A DNA stretch of 64,000 nucleotides, taken from positions 1 through 64,000 of the forward strand of contig WHUX01000065.1 in assembly GCA_015179025.1 (NCBI GenBank), read 5' to 3'. Shown one piece after another: positions 22,615-36,494 of this stretch. The notes under the pieces are model-generated. The model worked only from the letters and a program-made list of their open reading frames with translations. It was not told where the DNA came from and made no database searches. This DNA is from Terfezia claveryi (lineage: Eukaryota; Ascomycota; Pezizomycetes; Pezizales; Pezizaceae). Position numbers and translations under genes: made by a program. The first letter of the stretch is position 1; each line of letters opens with the position of its first letter.

Positions 22615-23329
22615 GAGTGGGTTGAGTGGGTGCGGGGGTAAGAGTGGGAGATTGTTGCATTTTGAGGGATCTTTCCCCCTCACTGTCCCTTCGCATTTCC
22701 AGCGGTATGTTTATTTATACCTTCATGGATACCCACATTGATCAAGTCTTCTTGGATCTTTCCCTGTACTCTTTTACTCCACTCCCATCTGTTTTATTTA
22801 TTCTTTATCGATCACGGGGTGGTGGGTCTTTTGGATCTATCTATTTTCTACTCGGGTTCTTCTCTTTCTCTTTTTTTTTCATCTATAGGCAGGTGAGCTC
22901 CTACTTTATTCAATAGAAATCAGGCTCACTTGGTGTTGAGAAGGATAAGCATCAGTTCTAAAGATGAATGCTTGTGTGTCTCTCTTATTTCTCTTGAAGT
23001 ACCCACTGTTTATGTCCATATGAACCTATCTAGCTACTTACTAGGAAGATGGAGAGTAGATATTACTCGTTCCTTGGGTTTGGGGTGTTTGCTGATGGAG
23101 AGGGAGGGGGTAGTGTTGGATGCATAGGGCCGGGTTGATGGTCCAACGCACTCGGTGCCACGAGAATGCATTATGTCCGGAGTGACCTAGGTACTGGATA
23201 TAGCGGACTTTGGCTGGCTTTGCTAGGACTTGTGCATTACATGCATTAAACTGACTTGCAAGAGGGGAGGGTTTGGGGTTGGATAAGTAAGTACACTAGT
23301 ATGTGTATTAAGTAGTTTTGTTCTGTATT

Positions 23330-23690
23330 TGTATTTTGCTATAGATTTAATTCCTTCAAAAAGAAATGAAATTATTATAGATATATATTTATTATAATTT
23401 TTTTTTTTAGTTTTGGTTTAATTCATCTACAACTTTACTATATAAGATAAATATAAGAAATACAATAATAGTAATAAAATAACTAGTCAATTACTATATA
23501 AGATATATATACATAATATAAAAAAAAAGAAGTAAAAAAAAAGACTTTTATTATATATTTCTAGTAAAAGAAAAAAAAAATCTAGTAAAAAAAAAGATAT
23601 ATTGAGCAAAAACATCTTGTAATAGCAACTATATAATAATATATAAAGTTCTTGTCTATATCATATTATTCACAGAAATTGCGTTTTTCC
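23330..23690. other. AT-rich island
   Basis: A stretch of about 360 bp made almost only of A and T, with repeated TATATAAGATA-like elements (ACTATATAAGATAAATAT and ATTACTATATAAGATATATA) and long A runs. Composition differs sharply from both flanks. It could be the relic of an AT-rich or mutated transposon, or a matrix-attachment-like spacer; no open frame or terminal repeats were found. Confidence 0.6.
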
Positions 23691-23732
23691 TAGATACTCA
23701 TGGTTGCGTAGGGTTCTCGTCTAAGTTAGTGC

Positions 23733-23762
23733 CGGTAGTGGTCGGTAGTGGTCGGTAGTGGT
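23733..23762 (+). repeat. Three tandem copies of CGGTAGTGGT
   Basis: Three consecutive exact copies of the 10-bp unit CGGTAGTGGT, followed by TACTTGTC. They lie just beside the AT-rich island and have no evident function. Confidence 0.85.
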
Positions 23763-24418
23763 TACTTGTCATGGACTAAATGGCGAGTATTGGAGTTCCC
23801 CCAAAAATAAAATAAAGAAAAAGAAAAAAAAAAGATAGCGGTTACGTTACCCTGACATGCATCCTTGCGTTCAAGCTGGAAATGCTAGGGAAATGCTAGG
23901 GAAATGCCTGCACAATAACCGCTGTCCAACTCCAAGAATCTGATTACAAGTATTCACTATACTAAATAGCTACTAAGAGTTACCCTAAACAAGGAGGTCA
24001 TACACCATTGCCCGTGGCACACAGACTTAATACTAGATAAATGTAACATCCCACACTCAACAAGCAGCTCAGCGGAATATAAAGACATATGTGCCACGGG
24101 ATCAAACAGGCCCATAAACAAAATAAACAGTGTAGGATCACACATATGCAACACACACAAAACAAGAAAAAGGCCCTCAGAGGGCAAGGGGGAGAGATGA
24201 ACGTAATCAATACCCCCTTTTTTTCTTTCTAGTTTATCCCGCCATAGATATAAAAAATAAGATAAAGCTAAAGTCCCTCCACTCCTCGAGACCTAGTCCC
24301 CCTTCCACACGCTTCCTGCAAACAGCACCGCTCTAACAAAGAATACACGGCAGCACCTCCCTCCTTATTCCGTATCCTCCAAGCCGACAAAGTAGTATCC
24401 ATGAAGGTCATCGTACGC

Positions 24419-25698
<1,280 letters not shown>

Positions 25699-26487
25699 GA
25701 CGCTATTCTTATTATTTTCAATGACCTTTCCTTCCTCTGCTAACTCCTTTTGCTTATAAGTTGAAGTATCTACACTCCGACTCCTGCTCCTAGTCCTGCT
25801 CCGCGCCCGTTTGAGCTTTTCTTGAGGCTTCGGTTGCAGAGGCCTCGCTGTTGGCCTTGGCACTACCTCCTGTTCCTCGTCGTCGTACAAGTCCTGGTCC
25901 TCGTCTTCGTCGTCGCTTATTTCGTCAAAGGAGTCGTTGGCCTCGTCAATTCCGTCAATGCAGTCGGTGTCGTCTACGATCCGAGACGGCGGGGGTAGGA
26001 CAGGGTGCTGCTGCTTGTAGTAGCCTACAAAGTCGGGTCTTCCCTCAGTGGTGTATTGGGAATCCCAGAGGATAGATGTTACTGTACAGTAGGGTGCGAT
26101 GGGGTTAGGCGCGGGGTATATCGATAAAGTAGCCCTTGTCCGTTTCAGGCTCCGATTTCTGCCGAAAATGGGGGCTGCCCGTGATCCAGTTGGTGTGCTA
26201 ACACCTGTTTGTGTTTGTTGATGGTGATGAGTGTGGTTGTGGTTGTGGTTGTAGCTGTGGGGATGGTGGAGGTGGATATTTGAGGAGATGGAGGTGGATG
26301 TTGTATTGCTGCTGCTGTTGCTGTTGCTGCTGCTGCTACTACTACCCCCCACAGAAACGCCTGCCCTGCCGGAGATTGTGTGCGACGACGACACAAGCGG
26401 CGGCGGCTGCTGGTGATGGGAATCCAGTGCTGCTTTCCCAACGGTAAAGAAAGCTATTATAATTTCTAGCCGCTTCTTACTTTCCGT
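25699..26487 (-). other. AUG-less open frame continuous with the CDK start (possible N-terminal extension)
   Basis: The reading frame of the kinase stays open for 263 codons upstream of its ATG, to a TGA at 26488-26490, without any in-frame ATG. Its translation looks like a real disordered protein region: a Ser-rich stretch, RNRSLKRTRATLSIYPAPNP, WDSQYTTEGRPDFVGYYKQQ, an acidic run DEISDDEDEDQDLYDDEEQE and an RS stretch RSRTRSRSRSVD, then ENNKNSVMEKRHPSS. It may be joined to an upstream exon supplying the ATG; acceptor-like sites such as ATTATAATAG near 26450 exist. It may instead be translated from a near-cognate codon, or be a long 5' leader open by chance. Confidence 0.5.
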
Positions 26488-26490
26488 TCA

Positions 26491-29279
26491 ATACGCTTTC
26501 CCCGGATATGTATATATAGCAAGCGATTCGGCAAAGATGCTGGTAAGGTCAGGTTATGTAGGCTTAACGGTTGACTCAAGGGGAGTGCGATAGATTCAGA
26601 GTGAGATCAGAGGGCATCGAGACGGTTCAAGTAAAGAAGCCTGGGATAGTTGGACCGCAAGGAGGCGGGGGTTGGGCCGAAGGGAGACTGCGGCGTGCTC
26701 AGTCTGTCCTCGAGTCACGGGGGTTCTGCCGGCCTGCCCACCGTGGGTAAAGGTTCTACTGAACGTATGGGGGGCACGGTAAGAACTAAAGGTATCGACC
26801 GGTACATGATACTTACTTACTGTAGGTACCGATGGTTCTTTGATTCTTTGAGAGAGCCCATGCAGAGAGCCCCATGCAGAGAGTCCCATGCAGAGGGCAG
26901 GCATAGCTATGCAGGAAAGTAAGTGGGTACTGTTTCGAACCCTCCGTTTCGTTTCACAAAAAGCATGCCTCAGCTGACCCGACTCCTCACATCTTTTGGA
27001 GTAGCTGGCAATTCAGTCCGTCTAGACGTCTACCCCATTCCAAGCGCCCTATTACCCCCCACCCCCGCAAATCTGCCAGAAGATGAAAGTGAGGTGGGGC
27101 TGGCCGGGGGTTCGGGTTTGACAAGCGCCTGCATAGGAGGATGAATCAAAAAATGAGAGAAAAACTAAATAAATGCTCCACACAATTTGTGTTCCGCAGA
27201 CATCTCTGTTGGTGTTGGGAACTGGAGATTGTTCGAGTTTCCAGCTCCTATCTGGGCTAGTTAGTGCCCAAGTATGCCTGTGGAATGTAGAGTACAGTAA
27301 AGTCCAATGATATGCTTCTGCCTCCTTGCCTGCTTTTAAATACATAGCTGACTTATATAGTATGATCCTTTTTGCTCCAAACATACTTATTATCTGGGGC
27401 TTAGGAGCCTCGGCATCCGTCTACTTTTCAAACTGTGCTTCAATTACCCAATTTCCCAAAATGCTGTTTAAATTCATGCCGCTTCATCATGGAAGTTGAG
27501 GCTCCATTTTTGCATATATTGACCAACTAAAGTGGTATACCCACGGAGATGCAACGCTTATCGGTTGTGAGGATATTCTCAAACAAAGACCTGGCCCCTG
27601 CCATTTTCAACTTACCCGAGGCTAGGAATGGCGAGTGAAGAAATTCCCAGGGGATTGTGCGGGAGGTGGAGGTTTCTCTCTGCGTATTCCCCATGTTTTG
27701 CGCAACGCTTTTTTGTAGAAGGATGTGATAATTATCAAGTTGAGGGTAAACATCATGACTCATATGGTACAACCGAAAAACTGAGTACCAATTATTAAAG
27801 TACAACCCTCGCATATTGCCTTGAGTGACCAGGTTAGTAACATACTCAAATACTTTGATAGTCTCGAACTGCCAACAGGCGTATTGTTCGATTTCTATTA
27901 CTTCCTAATACGTAAATCTAAGACCTGGAATGTTTACGTTTACGCCTGGTAGCGGGTCAACAGGTTTTTTATTTGGAAGCTTCAAGTATATGTATGTATG
28001 TGTACTGTTCACGTCCTTGTAGCCACAGTTTCTTAGTTAAGTACTTATAGTTACAAACCACACAGAAACACTAGGAACGTTAATCAAGGCTCTATCCATC
28101 CCTTAATTCTCAGTCCACCCCTGAAACAAGGTGAATACGTATGACACGCGCCGACTCACACCGACTCACACCCCGTACCTCAACGCCCTTTTCAACTAGG
28201 AGGCGTCTCGTTTTCTGCTAATGCATTCCGCTGAGTTATTCATGAGCTCTAGAGACTTCCCTTCCCTCCCTCCCTCAGTATTACTAATTACGAAGTCATG
28301 AACTGCTTCATTTTCGACCACAAGTATTCGATACATGGCAGGAAACAGCTTCAGATGCAACGATTAAAGATAATGATGGCTAAGTAGCAGATTTTCTGTC
28401 TACCTACAGCCAATTGTTCCCCCCCACCTTTCCCGAACTGCATCTTGACCTCAACTCAGTGTTGTTTGATAACTTTGTATCAATTAACGCATCAATAGTA
28501 TAGTGATCACACCTCCAGCTAAAAGGGCTGTATAGTGTCTCAAGGTTGGGACGATGGACAGATTGCAGTTGTATTGGAGTACCTATAGTATTCACAGAAA
28601 AAAGCTGAAGTCGAGAAGGCCGTCTATACTAGTAAGTACAGTACTCTGTAGCTGTGTTGAATCATTGCCGATTGAGGGTAATTAGATGCTTGCTGGTTTG
28701 AACGCCAAGAAAATTCACTTGAGGCCTCACTAATCTCTATACCTCACCTTATTACTCACTTGAGCGCCCCCCTCCGTACACGCCTCCCCGCCCTACCCCT
28801 CCGTACACCCCCACAGCCTAGCCCAGAGTCTGACTTATCCCTCTCTATATATTTAACTGCTAGGGAAGCTGGATGATAATTTTCATCACCGTTCCACCAT
28901 CTCCTACCTTCGACTACCTCTACAGTGCTGGAAGAATTTCAGACCCATGTCATCTGCTTTTTTATTTTTCCTCCTTTTTACCAAATTTAGTTGATACCCA
29001 GTTTGCTTCGTTACAAGTGTGAAATACACCGGAAGCATTAACCGGAGTCCCCAGAGGGGAATTGCGGAGAAGACTGAAGGTAGCCAGATGAGGAGAAGCT
29101 ACTTGACTTGGGATAGAGAATATGATTGAGACTACTGGTAAAGCCATATTGAAGTAGAAATATTTCTCTTAGGGGAGGTTAGTTGGTGCTATATATGCAT
29201 CTTCAACATTGAAGTTTGCTTCACTAAAATACGCGTTCCCAATAGTGTCCCCAGCAGATCTTCGGGCAGCCGTCTACTT
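26491..29279. other. Gene-poor intergenic region upstream of the CDK and downstream of the cellulase
   Basis: About 2.8 kb between two genes that are both on the reverse strand: upstream region of the kinase and downstream region of the endoglucanase. It has a degenerate CATGCAGAGAGCCC repeat (26849-26900) and scattered GTACAGTA motifs (for example 27291-27300 and 28636-28645). The small frames are uncoordinated and I see no gene. Confidence 0.45.
26849..26900. repeat. Degenerate tandem repeat of CCCATGCAGAGAG unit
   Basis: About three and a half imperfect copies of a 15-16 bp unit (AGAGCCCATGCAGAG, AGCCCCATGCAGAG, AGTCCCATGCAGAG). They lie about 1.2 kb upstream of the CDK ATG. Confidence 0.65.
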
Positions 29280-30954
29280 TTACATAAATGGCATCAACGC
29301 CTCTGGCAAAATCCTCGCAATCGCCGCTCCATTTGGCGGCTCCATACTCTGGAAATAGTCATGCCACCACGGTCCGCCTGCCCACCATAATGCACCAATC
29401 CACACCCCTTCCGCCTGTTGCATCGTGCAAAGCGCCCCATTAACAGCATCAATACAATCTTGGTTAGACCCCGCACCAATCTCACCCAGGAAACACTTGA
29501 CATTATTACTCTTGCACCACTCCGTTGCAGCTTGCATACGCTCTTTACCAACAGTGCTAGAAACACAAGTAGGACTGGTTCCAGACCCGTCACCGTCGAG
29601 ATATTGATGCATTTGTACAGCCCAGTTGTTGATTGGGTCTTTGATCCCTGCCATGGATGCACTGTTTCCGGAGGAAACCCAGGACCAGGCGCCGGTGAAG
29701 CTGGTGCCGGAGACGAGGATCAGCTGGGTGGCGCCAGATGCACGGATACCATTAACACCTGCTTGCATCATTGTGAAGGCTTCCTCGGCGGTGATGCCGT
29801 TTGGCTCGTTGTTGATGTCGAAAATGACCTTGTCGTTGTCCTTGAACTCGGTGGCTAGCTTCTTCCACCATGACTCGAAACTGTTGAGTTGTTAGAAATG
29901 ATTCCGTTCAGACAAAATGAGCTATGATACGTACGCATTATCATCGGTAATGAGTGCACCGTTGTATCTCATGTAGTTGTGGGGGTCGATAACCGCAAAA
30001 CCACCCTTGCTGGTGATATAATTGACCGTTGTCTTGAGATCACCGAGATAAGCGGAATCGAATGGACCACCCAGGCCAGTGCCTGGGGGGCTCATGCGCT
30101 CCATGGTAAAGGGAATACGGAAGGTGTTGAAACCATGCTCAAGAAAAAAGTCAAGAGAGGAGGCTTCGGGCTGTTGTTGAAGCCTCAATGTCAGCCGGGC
30201 AATAATCGGCACATTTGATATTTCAGGATACGTACCCAAATGAAGTCAATACCCTTCCGACCTGGGTGATTTTCTGGAGCGAACTCGGCGCCAGATTGGT
30301 TGACTAATGGAGATATAAAATTATCATACAGTCCAAATCAAATTCTCAACATTGGTATGTACGTACCTCCAAAGTACTTGAACTTGGTACTATGTGGGCA
30401 GGCGCCGTTGGTGCCGGTGGGGGCAGCTAAAGTGCTGGTGGTTTTAGTTGAAGTCCTAAGAGTCACAGTGGTCACAGTGGCTGGAGGAGTCACAGTGGCC
30501 GGATGAGTCACAGTGGCTGGATGAGTCACAGTGGCTGGATGAGTCACAGTGGCTGGATGAGTCACAGTGGCTGGTGTAGGCACAACGGTTGGAATAGCCA
30601 CAGTTGTGTCTGGTTGCACTCTGTTTGTTGGAGTATATATAACTGGAGTAGTTGAAGTCTTTGATCTAGCAGGGCCGGGACATTGCATTTGACGCTGAGT
30701 TCGTTTAGCCCTGGCTGCAAGAGAAGGGAAACATTGCCAGTTATCTATGTAATTCAGCATCATCCGATTTCCAATTGCCCTCCAAGCCCTGGAGACTTAC
30801 CGCCATCAACGTTTTTACAGGTGTATCCTGGTATACAGGTAGTCGGTCCATGCCAGTTAGCTCCCCCACATTGCCCCCCCGCTACTTGCTGTGCTTGGAC
30901 ACCGAGCCTTGCAAGTGCTACAGTTGCTAAAACGACGGTAATGAGTGACCTCAT
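29280..30954 (-). CDS. Secreted endo-beta-1,4-glucanase, CBM1 plus GH5
   Basis: Predicted 478 aa in five exons: 30954-30801, 30744-30367, 30303-30236, 30170-29935 and 29880-29280 (introns 54-65 bp, all in phase). Order: signal peptide MRSLITVVLATVALARLGVQA; CBM1 cellulose-binding module QCGGANWHGPTTCIPGYTC, completed across intron 1 by NWQCFPS; a Thr/Pro linker with HPATVT repeats; GH5 domain from YFG|VNQSGAEFAPENHPG to the end. Catalytic signals: HNYMRYNG; the acid/base Glu in DINNEPNG (about E304); the nucleophile Glu in CFLGEIGAG (about E412); and WWAGGPWWHDYFQSMEPPNG. It resembles fungal EGII-type cellulases of GH5 subfamily 5, which cleave internal bonds of cellulose outside the cell. 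A rarer assignment such as mannanase is unlikely given the EGII-like C-terminus. Its presence suggests plant-biomass use. Confidence 0.95.
30460..30573 (-). repeat. Coding 18-bp minisatellite in the cellulase linker
   Basis: About five to six copies of an 18-bp unit (plus strand GAGTCACAGTGGCTGGAT), encoding HPATVT on the reverse strand. Neighbouring variants give PPATVT and TPATVT. The repeat forms the flexible, probably O-glycosylated linker between binding module and catalytic domain. Confidence 0.9.
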
Positions 30955-33022
30955 GCTGTAAAGAATGTGTTGGAGGTACTTGAAGGAGTGTATCTGAGAA
31001 ACGAAAACAAAAAAAACAAGCAAAGGAATCTGTGAGACACTTGAAATCCGGAAGATATCTTTGTACTCTTATACATTCCGTGATAATTTTTTGGGGGGCG
31101 GTGGTTTTTGGATACCCACATACGCAAATTTGCGACACTTCCCTACAGGGTCAGGTAGAATTACTATATACTACTGGATATATTCAGGGAATTCGATCTG
31201 TATGCCAACGCCAACAACAAATACCTTTAGGGCCCTGTTATGTAGACTACTGACGATATGCCTTGATTGGGTTTGATTGCAGGTCTAACTAACTACCCCA
31301 AGCAGTAATGTTTCACAACTGCGTCTATAAAATTAAAGGGCATGGAAAAATATTGCCGAACACCGGTAGACTAAGTGCAGTGTAACCCTCAACAATCTAG
31401 TCAAAAAAAAAAAAAAAAAAAAAAAAACCCCTTCGGTACTGTACATACAGCACATATCACAAAGGTCAAAGTCCCAAAATCGATCAGTAACGGCGCCCCC
31501 GACTTGGAGTATGGACTAACCCGTGATGATGGCATCCCATACAAAACCAACGCTTGAAAATATGCAGTTTTGATCCTGAAATGAAAGGTTTCTCCCCTCT
31601 TCCCCCGCCCCAAACCCCCACACTCTCTATGGCCGGAGATTAGGGAATCATTTATAAGATGCCAGTGCCAGGATGCGGTGTTGGGATCCAGAAAAAAAAA
31701 AATATAGCATAATAGTCTAAAAAGCAGTCAGTCCTAAATGCGTACCGTACCGGTGAGGGCTGCAATCTAAATATATGTGTAACGTATACACACTCTCAGA
31801 TTGGAATCCCTCAGATTGCATCGGAAAGAAAATAAAAACAAGGCGCTTAACTGTTTAATTGGTCAATTCAAGTACCATATACAAGCCTGGAATGTGGGGA
31901 ATAACGCCTTACCCCCTCCCCCAAAGTAAGATTTGAGTACCACGCGTGTTTCTGAGCTCTCCGAAAATTGAAGTTAAACCAGATTTGGTCGTTCATTCTT
32001 ACAAATCGTTGGGTAACCTCCCCCTCTCTCCTCCCCACACCAAAAAAAACCAACTAGGTACGTTATTTGTAAGTTATCATTGGACCATAAGTATCTAGAA
32101 GAAAAAGAAAAAGAAAAAGGGAAAAAAAAAAAAAAGGCTCTCCAGCCCGATTCATATTATCACCTGTGCCTTTCATACTCTGTATTTTTGAAACAGAAAA
32201 CTCGACCAAAGTCATCTCTTGCCGTGACAACCATTCGAATTCTGAATTCCAGTACTTACTCCCTCCTTCTCTCTCTCTCTCATTATAGAGTGACCCATTG
32301 AGGATTACAAGCAGTCGCAACACTAGAAGCACAGAACCCTCGCCGCCTCAAAAAAGGGGGTCTCATATGAGAGCAATTATTATATGTAGTCAAAACAGCA
32401 AAAAGTATACTTGATAGCAAGTGGGATCTCCAGGAAGGAAATATTTTTTGAGAAAGCTGGGGTCAATATTTCTATTGTCTACCTACAGAAGAAAACTCCC
32501 TCGCCCTACCATCCTGAAAATACGTGTGGATCGTAAGAGCCTTGATCCAAATGTGCAGTCTCTGAATTTCTTTGCTGCGGGGCTGAGTATGGTTGTTACA
32601 CCCGCACAACCCAATGGCGCCCACAGTGGGCCCTATTCATCTTATATATGTTGTGATTTTTTTTGAGCCTCTCTCTACGAGAGGTTGTGCAACCAGACTA
32701 GGGACTGGTATATCCTGCATTTAATATAAAACCCGATGTGTAAATTGCAAGATTACAAGGTAGACTACCGTATTGGGAAAGACGAGTCAGGCATTACTTT
32801 AAGAGTACTAGTCCGGTGCCGCGCGTCGCATCCTGTTGGCGTAATAGGTACATACGTGTTGACATCGGTTGAAACATCCTTCGTTCAGGGTAACCCTGCT
32901 GGATCTTTAACCGTACCATAAACTTCAACTACCATTATAAATACACCATTCACACTTCTTCACACCAAAGTAACGATAAATTACAAACCATCATTATACC
33001 ACCACCCGCCCCATTTCCCAAT
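30955..33022. other. Intergenic region upstream of the cellulase
   Basis: About 2.1 kb; it holds the cellulase promoter and the 3' end of the EKQ-repeat gene. A 25-A tract lies at 31403-31427, A-rich runs at 31693-31704 and 32100-32136, and a CT-rich run at about 32260-32281. No protein-like frame is seen. Confidence 0.45.
31403..31427. repeat. Homopolymer A tract (25 bp)
   Basis: Uninterrupted run of 25 A, followed by CCCCTTCGGTACTGTACATACAG. No retroposed sequence is recognisable next to it. Confidence 0.8.
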
Positions 33023-34657
<1,635 letters not shown>

Positions 34658-36494
34658 CGTACTCGGGGATGGGGCTGAGGAGAAGAGAGTATTAGCACAA
34701 AATTGTGAATGCTTGGAATTACAAATCAATTCGTTGCTATTTGTAAAAGTTGTTCAAGCCAGTGATCTGGGTGAGAAAGCAGAAAGCAGATACCTTTATC
34801 AATACGCCTTCCAACAACTAACCCTCTGGCTAGGTATCATGACATGATGTCACTTCGAGCTCACATGCCACAGCAAGAGCAAGCCACGGCTACATCATTT
34901 TCACATGTCTTCTCGACTCGACACAAGCCATGAGCCACAGTGAACAGCGAGAGCGATCGCCCAAAGCCATGTGAAAATCTGTGGCTGATAAAACGAGGAA
35001 CGAAGGATTAGGCCCTCGGATACTCGGGGGGCGGGGGTATCAGAACCGTAAGTACGAAAAGAATCGCCGACAATTTTCTTGCATTCGGCGGAGGTCCATT
35101 CCTTTGATTAGCCTGACTGCACTGGGTATGAGCTTGCAGGTACAACTCACATGGCGAGACAGCAGTGGGTAAATGCTACTCATACCTCGGGCACTGTGTA
35201 TCCCGCTGCCATGATCAATTGGAAATACGAAGTAGATTCATGCAGGCTCAGATTCCGGCTGCAATTGATGTGGGATCTCTCTCCCCTGATCTCGGCATGC
35301 TTTGAAGTTTTTCCCAACTTGACATCCGCTCTCCTCCATGCCTTTTTGCCAACCATTCCTCCATATTCCTTCCTCCACTCCCATGACTAAACCACCCTCC
35401 CACCAAAATCCAGAGAGCCCCCAACCAAGCCTAGCGCCCCCCTCACCCTCCACCATGCCCCGCCTTTACCCTAGTGGGTAGCTCCAACTACACTACTCCA
35501 CGTCCGTCTCCGTATACCTCATTGCAGGTCGATTGGGGCAATCCGGATCAAAAGTCAGCTCTTAAGCAAACAGAGCAAGAACTCGGAATTGGTACTTCTG
35601 GGGGTTACAAACATTACAGTACTCTACAGTAGTCCGTACATAGTCTGGTTGGGTGCACGGTACAGTATGGCTGGAAAATCAAATTAACAGTGCGATAATT
35701 ATATATAGCATATATAGCAAATGCGGTCATGTTTCAAATCTGAGCGAGTAAATAAATAGCTTAATATGTAGGCATGATTACTGTAAGGAAGCTTTAAGTA
35801 CTCAGGTACTCCTCATCTGCATACATACAGTACATGGGCCGATTTGGGTCACAAAGTGGGCATCTCTGCTGATGGCTCCATGCATGCGAGTAATATAAAA
35901 TTTACTTATGTAGATACCCTGCTAAGCTACTGCTACTTTGCTCGAGGAAGTTTGAAGAAGAGGAAGAAAATGGGCATAGTATACGTCGTCCCAATGCGGA
36001 GGGTCATCTTCCGTATACTGTTTTATATATAGCAAAGAAAAGAAAAAAGAAAGAAGCTAGAATAAAACCCAATTGGCGGGTAAAAAATAAAAGATCACGC
36101 ATTCTGGCACTGTATCAACAGAGACGCGAGCACAACGAAGTAAAGTTAAAAAAAAACAATGAAAACTTTTCGAGACCCCACCCCCACAAATTTCTATATG
36201 CATTAATCCCGCAGAAAATAGTCCCCGCATCGCGCTCCCCTGTCTCCCCAGACGATCATCACTTAGATCTTCGAAGGGGGAAATGATTATCAATGGGGAA
36301 TGTCAAAAAGGAAAGATGATCATACCAAAGAAATAAATAAAAACTAAAAAAGGCAAAAGGTCAAAGAGCCGCCCATATACTCCATATCTGATCCGAGCTA
36401 TGCCCTGATGTGGCGCCGCCGCTGTCGTTTCTTCCCATGGGTATCGTAATGTCGTTCAGGGTAAAAATATAAACATACATACACGTGCTCGAGG
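34658..36494. other. Intergenic region between the EKQ gene and the bHLH gene
   Basis: About 1.8 kb: promoter of the EKQ-repeat gene and 3' region of the bHLH gene. It contains several GTACAGTA-type motifs (35615-35635, 35659-35668, 35825-35836), and ACACGTGC at 36480-36487 just beyond the bHLH stop codon. No gene is seen. Confidence 0.45.

Larger units (their letters stand above)
22615..24418. other. Convergent intergenic region with AT-rich island
   Basis: About 1.8 kb between converging genes. It includes the AT-rich island described separately, a 10-bp tandem repeat, and the likely 3' untranslated part of the kinase gene near 24240-24418. Small open frames here show no protein character. 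Confidence 0.45.
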
